From contig NZ_CP061770.1 of assembly GCF_011751865.2 (NCBI RefSeq), positions 620,001-684,000 of the forward strand: 64,000 nt of DNA, in the 5' to 3' direction. The notes under the pieces were generated by a model. That model saw nothing but the letters and a program-made list of their open reading frames with translations, did not search any database and had not been told where the DNA came from. The number at the start of each line of letters is the position of its first letter. Within the stretch, counting starts at the first letter, position 1. Positions 50,217 to 58,938 of this stretch are shown here, in pieces. A program made the position numbers and the translations under genes. Origin of the DNA: Salinibacterium sp. ZJ70. Lineage in GTDB: Bacteria; Actinomycetota; Actinomycetes; Actinomycetales; Microbacteriaceae.

Positions 50217-51064
50217 GTCGCTCCTCCTCGAACCGTGATCGGATGTGCGGCGCGCCGCATCCGTCGTCCTTCGCTGCGGTACCACTCGGCGCCGAGCGCG
50301 ACGAGCAGCACCAGATCGACGGCGTCGCCGGCGTAGAACATGAGCTGCGCCCCCGCGAGAGCCTCGCCCGACCCGACGCCTGTGGGCGGGGATGCGGCGA
50401 GCAGCTTCGCGAGCATCCCGTGCGCCGCGATCGCCGCCAGCAGCACGCCCGCGCGCACGCCGAGGGGTGAGCGGTGCGGTGCCGGGTCGACGGGAACGAC
50501 GGATGCCGTGAACAGGAATCCCGCCACCAGGAAATGCGCCATCACCGCGAGGTGCACGAGCGCGCTCCGCTGCGAGAGTTCGTAGAGCGGGGTCGTGTGC
50601 AGCACCCACAGGCCGCCCAGGTTCAGCACAAGCGCGACGAACGGATTGCCGAAGATGCGCCCCAACGGCCCCCGCAGGAGGCGGGCGAGCCGCCGTGCAG
50701 GCACGACGCTGAGGGTGCGCAGCGCGAGCGTGACGGGAGCCGCCGCGACGAGCAGCACCGGCGCCGCCATTCCGACGAGCACGTGCGCGAGCGTGTGGGC
50801 GCGGAAGCTGCCGTGGGCCGCCTCCGCGAGCGGTCCCACGAATCCGCAGGCGGCCACGGTGATCCCCGCGAGCCAGAGGCCGCAACGGGACAGGGGCCAC
50901 GGTGTGCCCCGGCGCGACTGCACGACGGCGGCTGCGAGGTAGGCGACCGCAGCGAAGAGAAAAGGCGCCGCGAGCACCGCGGCCATGAACCAGTCCCCGG
51001 ACAGACTGGCATGGTCGTGTGGCTCTGCGGGCGAGACGAACCGCCCTGCGAACGCGTCGGTCAC
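50213..51064 (-). CDS. Cytochrome c oxidase assembly protein (Caa3_CtaG family)
   Basis: 283 aa with about seven transmembrane helices, from FMAAVLAAPFLFAAVAYLAAAVV to GDAVDLVLLVALGAEWY. The His positions of the Caa3_CtaG family are visible: AAHGSFRAHTLAHVLVGMAAP, WVLHTTPLYEL, LVHLAVMAHFLVAGFLF and AAHGMLAKLL. Such proteins help assemble the copper centre of haem-copper oxidases. The start is taken as GTG 51064; an internal ATG at 50986 is possible because the first 26 residues are poorly conserved-looking. It is translationally coupled to the DUF2243 gene downstream. Confidence 0.87.
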   Translation of the reverse strand: MTDAFAGRFVSPAEPHDHASLSGDWFMAAVLAAPFLFAAVAYLAAAVVQSRRGTPWPLSRCGLWLAGITVAACGFVGPLAEAAHGSFRAHTLAHVLVGMAAPVLLVAAAPVTLALRTLSVVPARRLARLLRGPLGRIFGNPFVALVLNLGGLWVLHTTPLYELSQRSALVHLAVMAHFLVAGFLFTASVVPVDPAPHRSPLGVRAGVLLAAIAAHGMLAKLLAASPPTGVGSGEALAGAQLMFYAGDAVDLVLLVALGAEWYRSEGRRMRRAAHPITVRGGAT

Positions 51065-51164
51065 CTGCTCATGCTCTGTCCCGCCGTCTCTGCGTTCCAG
51101 GGGCTTGACGCGCCGGACGGGTTCCGGATTCGCGTTCGCACCGGTGATGCGCCAGGGTGAGCGC

Positions 51165-51473
51165 ATGGCTGCTCGTGAACCCGAACCTGCATCCGCTCGC
51201 CGCATCACCCTCAACCTGACGCGCGGTCCGCTGCACGCCACGTTCGGCGTGCGCCCGACGGTCGTCATCGACGGTCGCACCGAGCCATCGCAGTGGGGAG
51301 TCGGCACCTGGCAGGTGCCCGACGATCGTCCCGTCGAGGTGACCGTGTTCCTGTTCTCGCGAGGCCTGCGGTTCGGTCGACGAACAGCTCTTCTGCATCC
51401 GGAGCACTCGCGACTCGACTACCGGGCGCCCATCCTGCCGTTCCTGCCGGCGCGGCTGATCGCCTCCGCCTGA
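51165..51473 (+). CDS. Hypothetical protein (102 aa), duplicated locally
   Basis: I do not recognise a family. The protein has no signal peptide or membrane helix. It begins MAAREPEP and then reads as a small beta-rich domain: ARRITLNLTRG, HATFGVRPTVVIDGRTEPSQWGVGTWQV, VEVTVFLFSRGLRF and SRLDYRAPILPFLPARL. The strand pattern with V-x-I-D-G and W-G residues resembles a PEGA/Ig-like sandwich. Basic and aromatic residues dominate. GGTGAGCGC lies before the ATG with no strong SD. A degenerate copy (44394-44705) sits beside copies of the same neighbours, so it travels with this locus. Confidence 0.7.
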   Translation: MAAREPEPASARRITLNLTRGPLHATFGVRPTVVIDGRTEPSQWGVGTWQVPDDRPVEVTVFLFSRGLRFGRRTALLHPEHSRLDYRAPILPFLPARLIASA

Positions 51474-51568
51474 GGCGACCACCGCAACCCCCTGCCAACA
51501 GCCAGATCGACGGCGTACCGTCGCGGGCATCCCGCCGGCACCCGTTGGCGGGGATGGGAGTGGTGACG

Positions 51569-52525
51569 ATGAAGGCATGGCAGTTTGTGGGCACGGGTCA
51601 GCCCCTGCAGCTCAACGAGGTCCCGGAGCCGCACGCGGGCCCAGGCCAAGTGGTGGTCGATGTGAAGGCGTCGGGTGTGTGTCACTCCGATGTGTCGACG
51701 CTCGACGATCCGGGGTGGATGGCGCTGTTCCAGAACGGTCTCCCGCGCACGATGGGCCATGAGTCGGCGGGCGTCATCTCGGAGGTCGGCGAGGGGATGG
51801 ATCACTGGAAGGTGGGTGACCGCGTGGGGCTCGCCCCGGTGATGAGCGACGGCGACGCGCTCGGCTACGGCAAGTGGGACGGCGGCTTCGCGCCGAAGCT
51901 GCTGGCCACCGACGACAACCTCGTGAAGCTGCCGGATGAGGTGCCGTTCGATCTCGGTGCGATGGCGACGGATGCGGGGCTCACCGCGTATCACGCGATC
52001 ATGGATGTCGGTGGGGCGAAGGCGGGCATGAAGGTCGGTGTCATCGGACTCGGCGGGCTCGGCTACATCGGCGCCCGCTGTGCCGCGCTCGCGGGAGCTG
52101 AGGTGTACGGCGCGGAGATCAATCCGGCCACACGCGCGCTCGCCGACGAGATCGGCCTCGCGGGTGTCGCAGAGTCCATCGACGCTTTCACGGACAAGGG
52201 CCTCGAGCTGATCGTCGACTACGCGGGCTTCGGCACGACGACGGCGGCGGGCATCGAGGCGCTCGCCGAGTTCGGCACGTTCGTGCAGGTGGGCATGGGG
52301 CGCCTCGAGGCGACCATCAACACGTATCCGATCATCATCAACCAGCTCACGATCCGCGGGTCGAAGTCGGGTACGAAGAAGGATCTCGAGGGCATCTACG
52401 AGATCATGCGCAGCGGAAAGCTCAATCCGCCGGTCAACCACATCACGCCGGCAGAGATCCCGGAGGCGATCGACAAGCTCCGCGCGGGCGGGGTGGTGGG
52501 GCGCTTCATCGCGATGTACGACTGA
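51569..52525 (+). CDS. Zinc-type alcohol dehydrogenase (MDR superfamily), without structural-zinc lobe
   Basis: 318 aa. Catalytic-zinc ligands are in the expected places: Cys in ASGVCHSDVSTLDD, and His/Glu in TMGHESAGVI. The cofactor loop is GVIGLGGLGYIGA, with an acidic residue after the next strand (VYGAEINPATR). The roughly 20-residue loop with four Cys that binds structural zinc in typical enzymes is missing: VGDRVGLAPVMSDGDALGYGKWDGGFAP follows directly. This makes the protein about 25 residues shorter than usual zinc ADHs. The ATG at 51569 is preceded by GGGAG. A tandemly related copy with three stops lies at 31581-32537. Confidence 0.88.
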   Translation: MKAWQFVGTGQPLQLNEVPEPHAGPGQVVVDVKASGVCHSDVSTLDDPGWMALFQNGLPRTMGHESAGVISEVGEGMDHWKVGDRVGLAPVMSDGDALGYGKWDGGFAPKLLATDDNLVKLPDEVPFDLGAMATDAGLTAYHAIMDVGGAKAGMKVGVIGLGGLGYIGARCAALAGAEVYGAEINPATRALADEIGLAGVAESIDAFTDKGLELIVDYAGFGTTTAAGIEALAEFGTFVQVGMGRLEATINTYPIIINQLTIRGSKSGTKKDLEGIYEIMRSGKLNPPVNHITPAEIPEAIDKLRAGGVVGRFIAMYD

Positions 52526-52526
52526 A

Positions 52527-52568
52527 CGCTCGGGGTGCGCGGCTCAGCGCTCGGGGTGCGCGGCTCAG
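52527..52568. repeat. Tandem 21-bp duplication at the POT gene 3' end
   Basis: The 21-nt unit starting CGCTCGGGGTGCGCGG occurs twice back to back (52527-52547 and 52548-52568). The second copy includes the stop codon of the minus-strand POT transporter gene. Confidence 0.85.
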
Positions 52569-54031
52569 CGCACCCCGCGCATGAGCGTGAGCACCGGCTT
52601 CGCCGCGACCCAGAGCAGGCCACCCAGGACGATCGCGATGGGGCCGAGGGTCGTGAAGTACGGCACCTCGTTATCGGGGTCGTAGAAGCGGGCGAGCCAG
52701 CCGGCGAGCGAGGTGCCGAGCGACACCGAGAGGAAGTACAGCGACACCATCTGGGTGTGGAAGCGTCTCGGTGCCAGCTTCGTCGTCACGGAGAGGCCGG
52801 GAGGTGAGATGAACAGCTCGGCGATGGTGAAGACGAGCAGGATGCCCACGATCGCGAGCAGCGGTGTGGAGTTCGCTGGGCCGTTCGCGAACGGGAGGAA
52901 CAGCAGGAATGCGACGCCCATGATCATCGACCCGAGGGCGAACTTGACGGGCGCGGGGGGCTGACGGTCGCCCAGTCGCGTCCAGATCGCGGCGAAGACG
53001 CCCGAGAGGATGATCACGAAGATCGGGTTGATCGAGTTGACCCATGAGATCGGCATCTCCCACCCGAAGAGGTCGCGGTCGAGGCGCTTGTCGGAGTAGA
53101 TCGTGAGCACCGTGAACTGCTGCTGGTACAGCGACCAGAAGCCCACGTTCACGATGAACAGCGGGATGAATCCGATGACGCGGGAGCGCTCGTCCGCGTT
53201 GATCTGCTTCGACCCGATGATGACCGCGAAGTAGACGACTGCGGCGACGGCGACCACGAGGATGACGACGGTCGCGAGGTTGGTGTCGCGGATGACGCCC
53301 AGCAGCACGAGCGCGACGAGCACCGCGATGCCCGCGAGGGCGATGCCGATGACGGGCCCGTAGCGGCTGCGGGGGAGGGGGTTGGCGACGGCGCGCGCCT
53401 CGTCGGGCAGCTGCTTGCGCCCGAACGAGTACTGGATGAGCCCTGCGGCCATGCCGACGGCGGCCGCACCGAAGCCCCAGTGGAAGCCGACCTCGTTCTG
53501 CAGCAGCCCGGTGATGAGCGGGCCGAAGAACGCGCCCAGGTTGATGCCGAGATAGAACAGCGAGAAGCCCGCATCGCGCCGCACGTCGCCCGGGGCGTAC
53601 AGGGTGCCGACGACCGCGGTCGCGTTCGCCTTGAGTCCACCGGATCCGAGGGCGACGAGCACGAGGCCGAGGCCGAGGCCCCAGACGCTCGGCAGGATCG
53701 CGAGCGTGATGTGGCCGAGCATGATGACGATCGCCGAGTAGAACAGCGTGCGCTCCGAGCCGAGCAGGCGATCGGCGAGCCAGCCGCCGAGGATCGCGGA
53801 CAGGTAGACCGTGCCGCCGTATGCGCCGACGATCCCGGTCGCGACGGACTGGTCGAGCCCGAGTCCGCCCTCCGAGACGGAGTAGTACATGTAGATGAGC
53901 AGGATCCCCTGCATGCCGTAGAAGCTGAACCGCTCCCACATCTCGACGCCGAAGATGTGCGCCAGTTCGCTCGGCTGCCCGAAGAAGCTCCTGTCTTCGC
54001 GGGCGACGGAACTGTCTGTCCGCTCACTCAT
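52565..54031 (-). CDS. POT-family proton-dependent peptide transporter
   Basis: 488 aa with about 14 hydrophobic helices. The POT signature motifs are present: helix 1 with F-x-x-x-E-x-W-E-R-F-S-F-Y-G-M (LAHIFGVEMWERFSFYG), then GGTVYLSAILGGWLADRLLG (PTR2-1-like) and FSLFYLGINLGAFFGPLI (PTR2-2, FYxxINxGA). The E-x-x-E-R-type proton site is in VEMWERF. These carriers import di- and tripeptides with protons. It is divergent from the cyanophycinase gene (160 nt between starts) and convergent with the dehydrogenase. The neighbouring cyanophycinase suggests peptide-type substrates such as beta-aspartyl dipeptides (inference). A C-terminal pseudogene copy is at 44712-45170. Confidence 0.93.
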   Translation of the reverse strand: MSERTDSSVAREDRSFFGQPSELAHIFGVEMWERFSFYGMQGILLIYMYYSVSEGGLGLDQSVATGIVGAYGGTVYLSAILGGWLADRLLGSERTLFYSAIVIMLGHITLAILPSVWGLGLGLVLVALGSGGLKANATAVVGTLYAPGDVRRDAGFSLFYLGINLGAFFGPLITGLLQNEVGFHWGFGAAAVGMAAGLIQYSFGRKQLPDEARAVANPLPRSRYGPVIGIALAGIAVLVALVLLGVIRDTNLATVVILVVAVAAVVYFAVIIGSKQINADERSRVIGFIPLFIVNVGFWSLYQQQFTVLTIYSDKRLDRDLFGWEMPISWVNSINPIFVIILSGVFAAIWTRLGDRQPPAPVKFALGSMIMGVAFLLFLPFANGPANSTPLLAIVGILLVFTIAELFISPPGLSVTTKLAPRRFHTQMVSLYFLSVSLGTSLAGWLARFYDPDNEVPYFTTLGPIAIVLGGLLWVAAKPVLTLMRGVR

Positions 54032-54191
54032 GGCGCCAGGGTACGCCTGCGTTCCGCTGTCGGATAGGAGCGTTCGGACCCTCGTCGCATGTCACCCGTC
54101 CGTGGGTGTCAAGGCCTGGCGTGACCTCACCCGAGCTCGCATCATGATGGGGTGAAGGTCGCGATCTATCGAGGAGCGGCGGGAACGGTCC

Positions 54192-55022
54192 GTGGCTGAG
54201 CCCGTCGACGACCGCGGCGTGCGCCCTGGCCCGCTCATCATCATCGGCGGTGCCGAGGATCGTGAGGGGGAGCGCGGCATCCTGCGGGTGTTCGCCGAGC
54301 AGATCGCGGGCCGCAAGGCCGTGGTCGCGACCGTCGCGACCGAGCATCCGCACGAGTACGCCGAGATGTACGAGAAGGCATTCTCCGGGCTCGGGATCGG
54401 CGAACTCGCCGTGCTGCATCTCGACGACAGGTCGCAGGCTCTCGATCCCGAGCATGTGGCGATCCTCGACGGCGCCGCAGGCGTCTTCTTCACGGGCGGC
54501 GCCCAGTCCCGGATCAGCAGCAAGGTGAGCGACACCCCCGTTCACGATCGCATCCGCGAGCTCTGGCAGGCGGGCGGCGTCCTCGCGGGCACCTCCGCGG
54601 GGGCGTCCGTCATGAGCGACGTCATGCTGGTGGGCGGCACCGGGCGGGCATCGCATCGGATGGGCGATCTGCATCTGGCACCGGGCCTCGGGATCCTGCG
54701 CGACGTCGTGATCGATCAGCACTTCGCTGAGCGGGGGCGATTCGGCCGACTCATCGGCGTCGTCGCGCACAGCCCGCACGTGCTCGGAATCGGCATCGAC
54801 GAGGACACCGCGATCGTCGCGCGGGGCGGCGAGTTCGAGGTCATCGGCTCGGGCGCTGTCTACGTCTTCGACGCCGCCCATGCGACCAGCTCGAACGTCG
54901 CCGAGGCTCGCCCCGACGATCCGGTGTCGCTGCACGATCTCACCCTTCACGTGCTCGCACGCGGCGACCGCTTCGATATGGCCTCGCGCAGACCCCAGCG
55001 CACGAGCGCGCCGCGCGCCTGA
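54192..55022 (+). CDS. cphB: Cyanophycinase-like serine peptidase (S51)
   Basis: 276 aa. The nucleophile motif GTSAGASVM puts the catalytic Ser at about 135; the His and Glu/Gln partners are in the expected strands (FTGGAQSRISSK near 100, VVIDQHFAERGRFGRLIG near 175-190, with His in DQHF). The sequence also has IIIGGAEDR at the start, typical of CphB. Cyanophycinase cuts cyanophycin to beta-Asp-Arg. There is no signal peptide and no cphA synthetase within this window, so the enzyme may act on a host or imported polymer, on other beta-aspartyl peptides, or on stored cyanophycin made elsewhere. GTG start with GAGGAG upstream at a long distance. Confidence 0.87.
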   Translation: MAEPVDDRGVRPGPLIIIGGAEDREGERGILRVFAEQIAGRKAVVATVATEHPHEYAEMYEKAFSGLGIGELAVLHLDDRSQALDPEHVAILDGAAGVFFTGGAQSRISSKVSDTPVHDRIRELWQAGGVLAGTSAGASVMSDVMLVGGTGRASHRMGDLHLAPGLGILRDVVIDQHFAERGRFGRLIGVVAHSPHVLGIGIDEDTAIVARGGEFEVIGSGAVYVFDAAHATSSNVAEARPDDPVSLHDLTLHVLARGDRFDMASRRPQRTSAPRA

Positions 55023-55126
55023 CATCCCGCCACGGCAGGCGGGTCGCGGGCGCTAGGCTGACGCGAGCCGGCAACCCGAGGCACCACCTTCGCAACGACG
55101 CGAGACGCCGGCGACTGGGGGCAGCC

Positions 55127-57466
55127 GTGATCGACGTTCGCGAGGGCGTCTTCGTCCTGGAGACGCAGCACACCTCGTATGGGTTCGCACTCACCGAGCA
55201 CGGCCACCTCGAGCACCTGCACTACGGTCCGCGGATCTCCATGCAGGATCCCGATGCGCTGCGCGTCAAGCGCACCATCCAGCATGGGTCGAGCGTCGTG
55301 TACGCGCCCCACGATCACACGTACAGCCTCGACGCGATCCCGCTCGAATACTCGGGCATCGGCCAGGGTGACTACCGTCTGTCGCCCATCGAGGTGTTCA
55401 CGGCGCACGGCGCCGACACCGACGTCACGTATCGCTCGCACCGCATCATCCCCGGGATCGCGCCCGGCGCCGGCCTCCCCGTCGCCGATGGAGGAGCGGA
55501 TGTCGAAACCCTTGAGATCGTGCTCGCGGATGAGCGCGCCGGCCTCGAGCTCACCCTGCTCTACACGGTGTTCCCGGATGTCGACGTCATCACCCGGCGC
55601 ACGGTGCTCGTCAACACCGGTGCCGCTCCCGCCGAGATCGGAAAGCTCGCGAGCCTGCAGCTCGACCTTCCCGACCGCGGCTTCACCATCCGCACCTTCG
55701 ACGGCGGATGGATCCACGAGGCGCATGCGCACGATCGCCCGGTCAGCTCGGGCGTCTTCTCGATCGGCAGCACCACGGGCGGCAGCAGCAACCGACACAA
55801 CCCCGGCATCGTGCTCATCGCCGACGGCACCACCGAGGAGCACGGCTGGGCGTACGGGTTCAATCTCGTCTACTCCGGCGGCCACGAGACCTCCGTCGAG
55901 CGCGACGCGCACGGCTCCGTGCGGGTGCTCGCGGGCATCCAGCCGCAGGGTTTCCGCTGGATGCTCCAGCCGGGCGATCGCTTCGAGACGCCCGAGGCGG
56001 TGCTCGCCTTCTCGGATGCCGGGCTCGGCGGACTGAGTGACCGCATGCACCGCTTCGTGAACGCCCACATAACGCCCGCGGCGTTCCGCGGCGTCCCGCG
56101 CCCCGTCGTCTACAACTCGTGGGAAGCCGTGATGTTCGACATCGACGAGAAGCGTCTTCTCGGCTACGCGAAGAAGGCGGCGTCGCTCGGCGTCGAGATG
56201 TTCGTGATCGACGACGGATGGTTCACGGGCCGCACCGACGACTTCGCGGGCCTCGGCGACTACACCGTGGATGCCAAGAAGTTCCCGCGGGGGCTCGCGC
56301 CGGTCGTCGCGAAGGTCGAGAAGCTCGGCATGCAGGCGGGCATCTGGGTCGAGCCGGAGATGGTCAACGAGAACAGCGAGCTGCATCGGGCCCACCCCGA
56401 CTGGGTGCTGCGGCTGCCCGACAAGACCCCGCGCGAGGGTCGCCACCAGTGGGTGCTCGACCTCTGCAACCCCGAGGTGCGGGACCACATCGTCGACCAG
56501 GTGGGGCGCCTCGTCGACGATCACGGCTTCCGCTACGTCAAATGGGATATGAACCGGCACATCGCCGACGCCTTCTCTCCGCACGTCGCACACCCCGGCA
56601 TGACCGCGCACGCCTACATGCTCGGCCTCTACGACGTGCTCGAGCGCATCTTCACCCCGCGCCCGCACGTGCTGCTCGAGATGTGCTCCTCGGGCGGCAA
56701 CCGCTTCGACCTCGGGATGCTGCGCTACGCGGCCATGATCTGGTCCTCCGACGACACCGACCCGATCGAGCGCCTCTCGATCCAGCACGGACTCAGCCAC
56801 CTGTACCCGCTGAGCGTCATCAGCAACCACGTCTCGGCATCCCCGCACGCCCAGACGCTGCGCGACACCCCGCTCTCGACCCGCTTCAACGTCGCCGCGT
56901 TCGGGTGCCTCGGCTACGAGTACGACCTCGACTTCCTCACCGCAGAGGACACCCGCGAGATCATCGAGCAGATCGCGTTCTACACGAAGCACCGCGACAC
57001 CTTCCAGTTCGGGCGCTTCCGCCGAAGGCCCGTCGCACCCGCGCTCGGCAACGCGGGGCGGATGGTGTGGCAGTCGGGTGACGCGGACCTCACGATCGTC
57101 GGCAACTTCCAGCGCGGGGTGCGCGCGGCACCCGAGCGCGACATCCTCTCGATCACCGGGCTCGACCCCGACGCCCGCTACCAGGTGGACGCGAAGCCGC
57201 AGCGGCTCATGCTCGACCGCCTCGGCGCGCTCGTCAACCACGTGAGCCCCATCAAGCTCGACCCGAACGGCCTCGTCATGAACGTCGTGAGCCGCCACAA
57301 GAGCCTCCCCGACGCCGACGAGCACTACACCGGAACCGGTGCGCTGCTCGAGGTCGGCATCCGACTCCACATGCAGTTCGCCGGAACCGGCCACACCCCG
57401 CACCTGCGGATGCTGGGCGACCACGGCTCGACCCTCTACACCGTCGTACGAGAGGACACCCGTTGA
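55127..57466 (+). CDS. Alpha-galactosidase (GH36)
   Basis: 779 aa, three-domain GH36 enzyme. An N-terminal beta-sandwich (HTSYGFALTEHGHLEHLHYG; DRGFTIRTFDGGWIHEAH) leads into the barrel with VVYNSWEAVMFDIDEKRLLGYAKKA, VIDDGWFTGR, and the nucleophile Asp in YVKWDMNRHIAD (about residue 478). The acid/base Asp is in MIWSSDDTDPIERLSIQ (about 543). The C-terminal beta-domain closes at LRMLGDHGS. It releases terminal alpha-galactose from melibiose/raffinose-type sugars in the cytosol (no signal peptide). The GTG start follows GGGGGCAGCC; TAGGCT at about 55053 is a likely -10. It overlaps the symporter by 4 nt and heads a sugar-use operon. Confidence 0.94.
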   Translation: MIDVREGVFVLETQHTSYGFALTEHGHLEHLHYGPRISMQDPDALRVKRTIQHGSSVVYAPHDHTYSLDAIPLEYSGIGQGDYRLSPIEVFTAHGADTDVTYRSHRIIPGIAPGAGLPVADGGADVETLEIVLADERAGLELTLLYTVFPDVDVITRRTVLVNTGAAPAEIGKLASLQLDLPDRGFTIRTFDGGWIHEAHAHDRPVSSGVFSIGSTTGGSSNRHNPGIVLIADGTTEEHGWAYGFNLVYSGGHETSVERDAHGSVRVLAGIQPQGFRWMLQPGDRFETPEAVLAFSDAGLGGLSDRMHRFVNAHITPAAFRGVPRPVVYNSWEAVMFDIDEKRLLGYAKKAASLGVEMFVIDDGWFTGRTDDFAGLGDYTVDAKKFPRGLAPVVAKVEKLGMQAGIWVEPEMVNENSELHRAHPDWVLRLPDKTPREGRHQWVLDLCNPEVRDHIVDQVGRLVDDHGFRYVKWDMNRHIADAFSPHVAHPGMTAHAYMLGLYDVLERIFTPRPHVLLEMCSSGGNRFDLGMLRYAAMIWSSDDTDPIERLSIQHGLSHLYPLSVISNHVSASPHAQTLRDTPLSTRFNVAAFGCLGYEYDLDFLTAEDTREIIEQIAFYTKHRDTFQFGRFRRRPVAPALGNAGRMVWQSGDADLTIVGNFQRGVRAAPERDILSITGLDPDARYQVDAKPQRLMLDRLGALVNHVSPIKLDPNGLVMNVVSRHKSLPDADEHYTGTGALLEVGIRLHMQFAGTGHTPHLRMLGDHGSTLYTVVREDTR

Positions 57467-58938
57467 CCACCCAGCCCGACAGCGCCCGCCGCCGCCAGAC
57501 CCTCCGCAACCGCTACGGATTCGGCATCGGCACGATCGGCCGTGACGCCGCCTACACGCTCATCAGCATGTTCCTGCTGTTCTACCTGTCGGACATCCTC
57601 GGGGTGTCGCAGCAGGTGTTCGCGACCGTGTCGATCGTGATCGTCGCCGGACGCATCCTCGATGCCATCATCGACCCCTTCGTCGGGGTGCTCGTCGACA
57701 ACACCCGCAGCCGGTGGGGCAAGTTCAAGCCGTGGATCGTGGTGGGCATCCTCGTGTCGTCCGCGCTCACCGTGATGATGTTCACCCCGTGGGATCTCGG
57801 CGAGGTGGCCTTCGTCCTCGTCTTCAGCATCGTGTACGTGGCGTGGAGCGCCGCATTCGCCGCCAACGACATCAGCTTCTGGTCGATGCTGCCGGCGCTC
57901 ACCCAGAGCCAGCGCGAGCGCGAGAAGATCGGCTCCTTCGCCCGCATCTGCGCCTCGATCGGCACCTTCTCGGTCGTCGTCGCGATCGTTCCGGTGTCGA
58001 GCGCGATCGGCGAGGCGACGGGCGACATCCGCTCCTCGTTCTTCTGGGTCGCGCTCGTGATCGCCGTGGTCATGGTCGTGCTGCAGCTCGTGATGGTGCT
58101 GCTCACGCAGGAGGATCGCACGGTCGTCACCGAGAGTCACACGAAGTTCCGCGAACTGGTGACGGTGATCTTCCGCAACGACCAGCTCCTCGCGATCGCG
58201 GTGGCGTTCGTGCTGTTCATGACCGCGTTCGCGGTCACCACCGGTTTCGGCACCTACTACTTCAAGTACGTGTACGGCGATGTCGACACGTACGGCATCT
58301 TCGCCGCCGTGCTCGGGGTCTCGCAGATCACGGCCCTCGCGCTGTACCCGCTGTTCTCGGCGCGGATGTCGCGCAGCCGCCTGTTCACGATCGCGCTGTT
58401 CGTCGTCGTCGCGGGCTACGTGCTGTTCTTCTTCGCGCCTCCCGGGGGCCTTCTGTATGTGGTGATCGCGGGTATCGCCGTCTTCGCCGCGCAGGCCACC
58501 ATCCAGATCCAGCTGCTCATGTTCGTCGCCGACACGGTCGAATACGGCGAGCACAAGTTCGGCCGCCGCAACGACTCGGTGACGCTCTCGCTGCAGCCCG
58601 TCATCTACAAGTCGAGCTCGGCGCTCGCCAACGGCGTCGTCGCGTGGGCGGTCATCGCCTCCGGGATGCTCGACGCCGAGTCGGCGGCCGACATGACCGA
58701 CGGCGGGACGACGCTCGTGAAGGTCGCGATGTTCGTCGTGCCGGGCGTCATGATCGCGCTCAGCTACCTCATCTACCGCCGCTTCTACACGCTCGATGAG
58801 GGCCGCTACGCCCAGATCGTGGAGGAGCTGCGGGAGCGGCGCGGAACCGTGGGTGCTGCGACGATCGCGGATGCGGGTGTCGAGTCGGTGGTCGAGGCAT
58901 CGGCGGTCGAGGCAGAGGAGCGGCGTGGCGACTCCTGA
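57463..58938 (+). CDS. GPH-family glycoside:cation symporter (MelB-like)
   Basis: 491 aa with 12 hydrophobic helices. The family's cation/sugar motif region is visible: DAAYTLISMFLLFYLSDILG in helix 1, DAIIDPFVGVLVDNTRSRWGKFKPWI after helix 2 (the D-P-x-x-G-x-x-x-D-x-T-x-S-x-W-G-K-x-K-P-W signature), and YGEHKFGRRNDSVTLSLQP in loop 10-11. It imports galactosides or related oligosaccharides with H+ or Na+. The TTG start overlaps the galactosidase stop (TTGA). The acidic tail (VVEASAVEAEERRG) extends over the next start. It works with the alpha-galactosidase and alpha-glucosidase of the same operon. Confidence 0.94.
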   Translation: MTTQPDSARRRQTLRNRYGFGIGTIGRDAAYTLISMFLLFYLSDILGVSQQVFATVSIVIVAGRILDAIIDPFVGVLVDNTRSRWGKFKPWIVVGILVSSALTVMMFTPWDLGEVAFVLVFSIVYVAWSAAFAANDISFWSMLPALTQSQREREKIGSFARICASIGTFSVVVAIVPVSSAIGEATGDIRSSFFWVALVIAVVMVVLQLVMVLLTQEDRTVVTESHTKFRELVTVIFRNDQLLAIAVAFVLFMTAFAVTTGFGTYYFKYVYGDVDTYGIFAAVLGVSQITALALYPLFSARMSRSRLFTIALFVVVAGYVLFFFAPPGGLLYVVIAGIAVFAAQATIQIQLLMFVADTVEYGEHKFGRRNDSVTLSLQPVIYKSSSALANGVVAWAVIASGMLDAESAADMTDGGTTLVKVAMFVVPGVMIALSYLIYRRFYTLDEGRYAQIVEELRERRGTVGAATIADAGVESVVEASAVEAEERRGDS

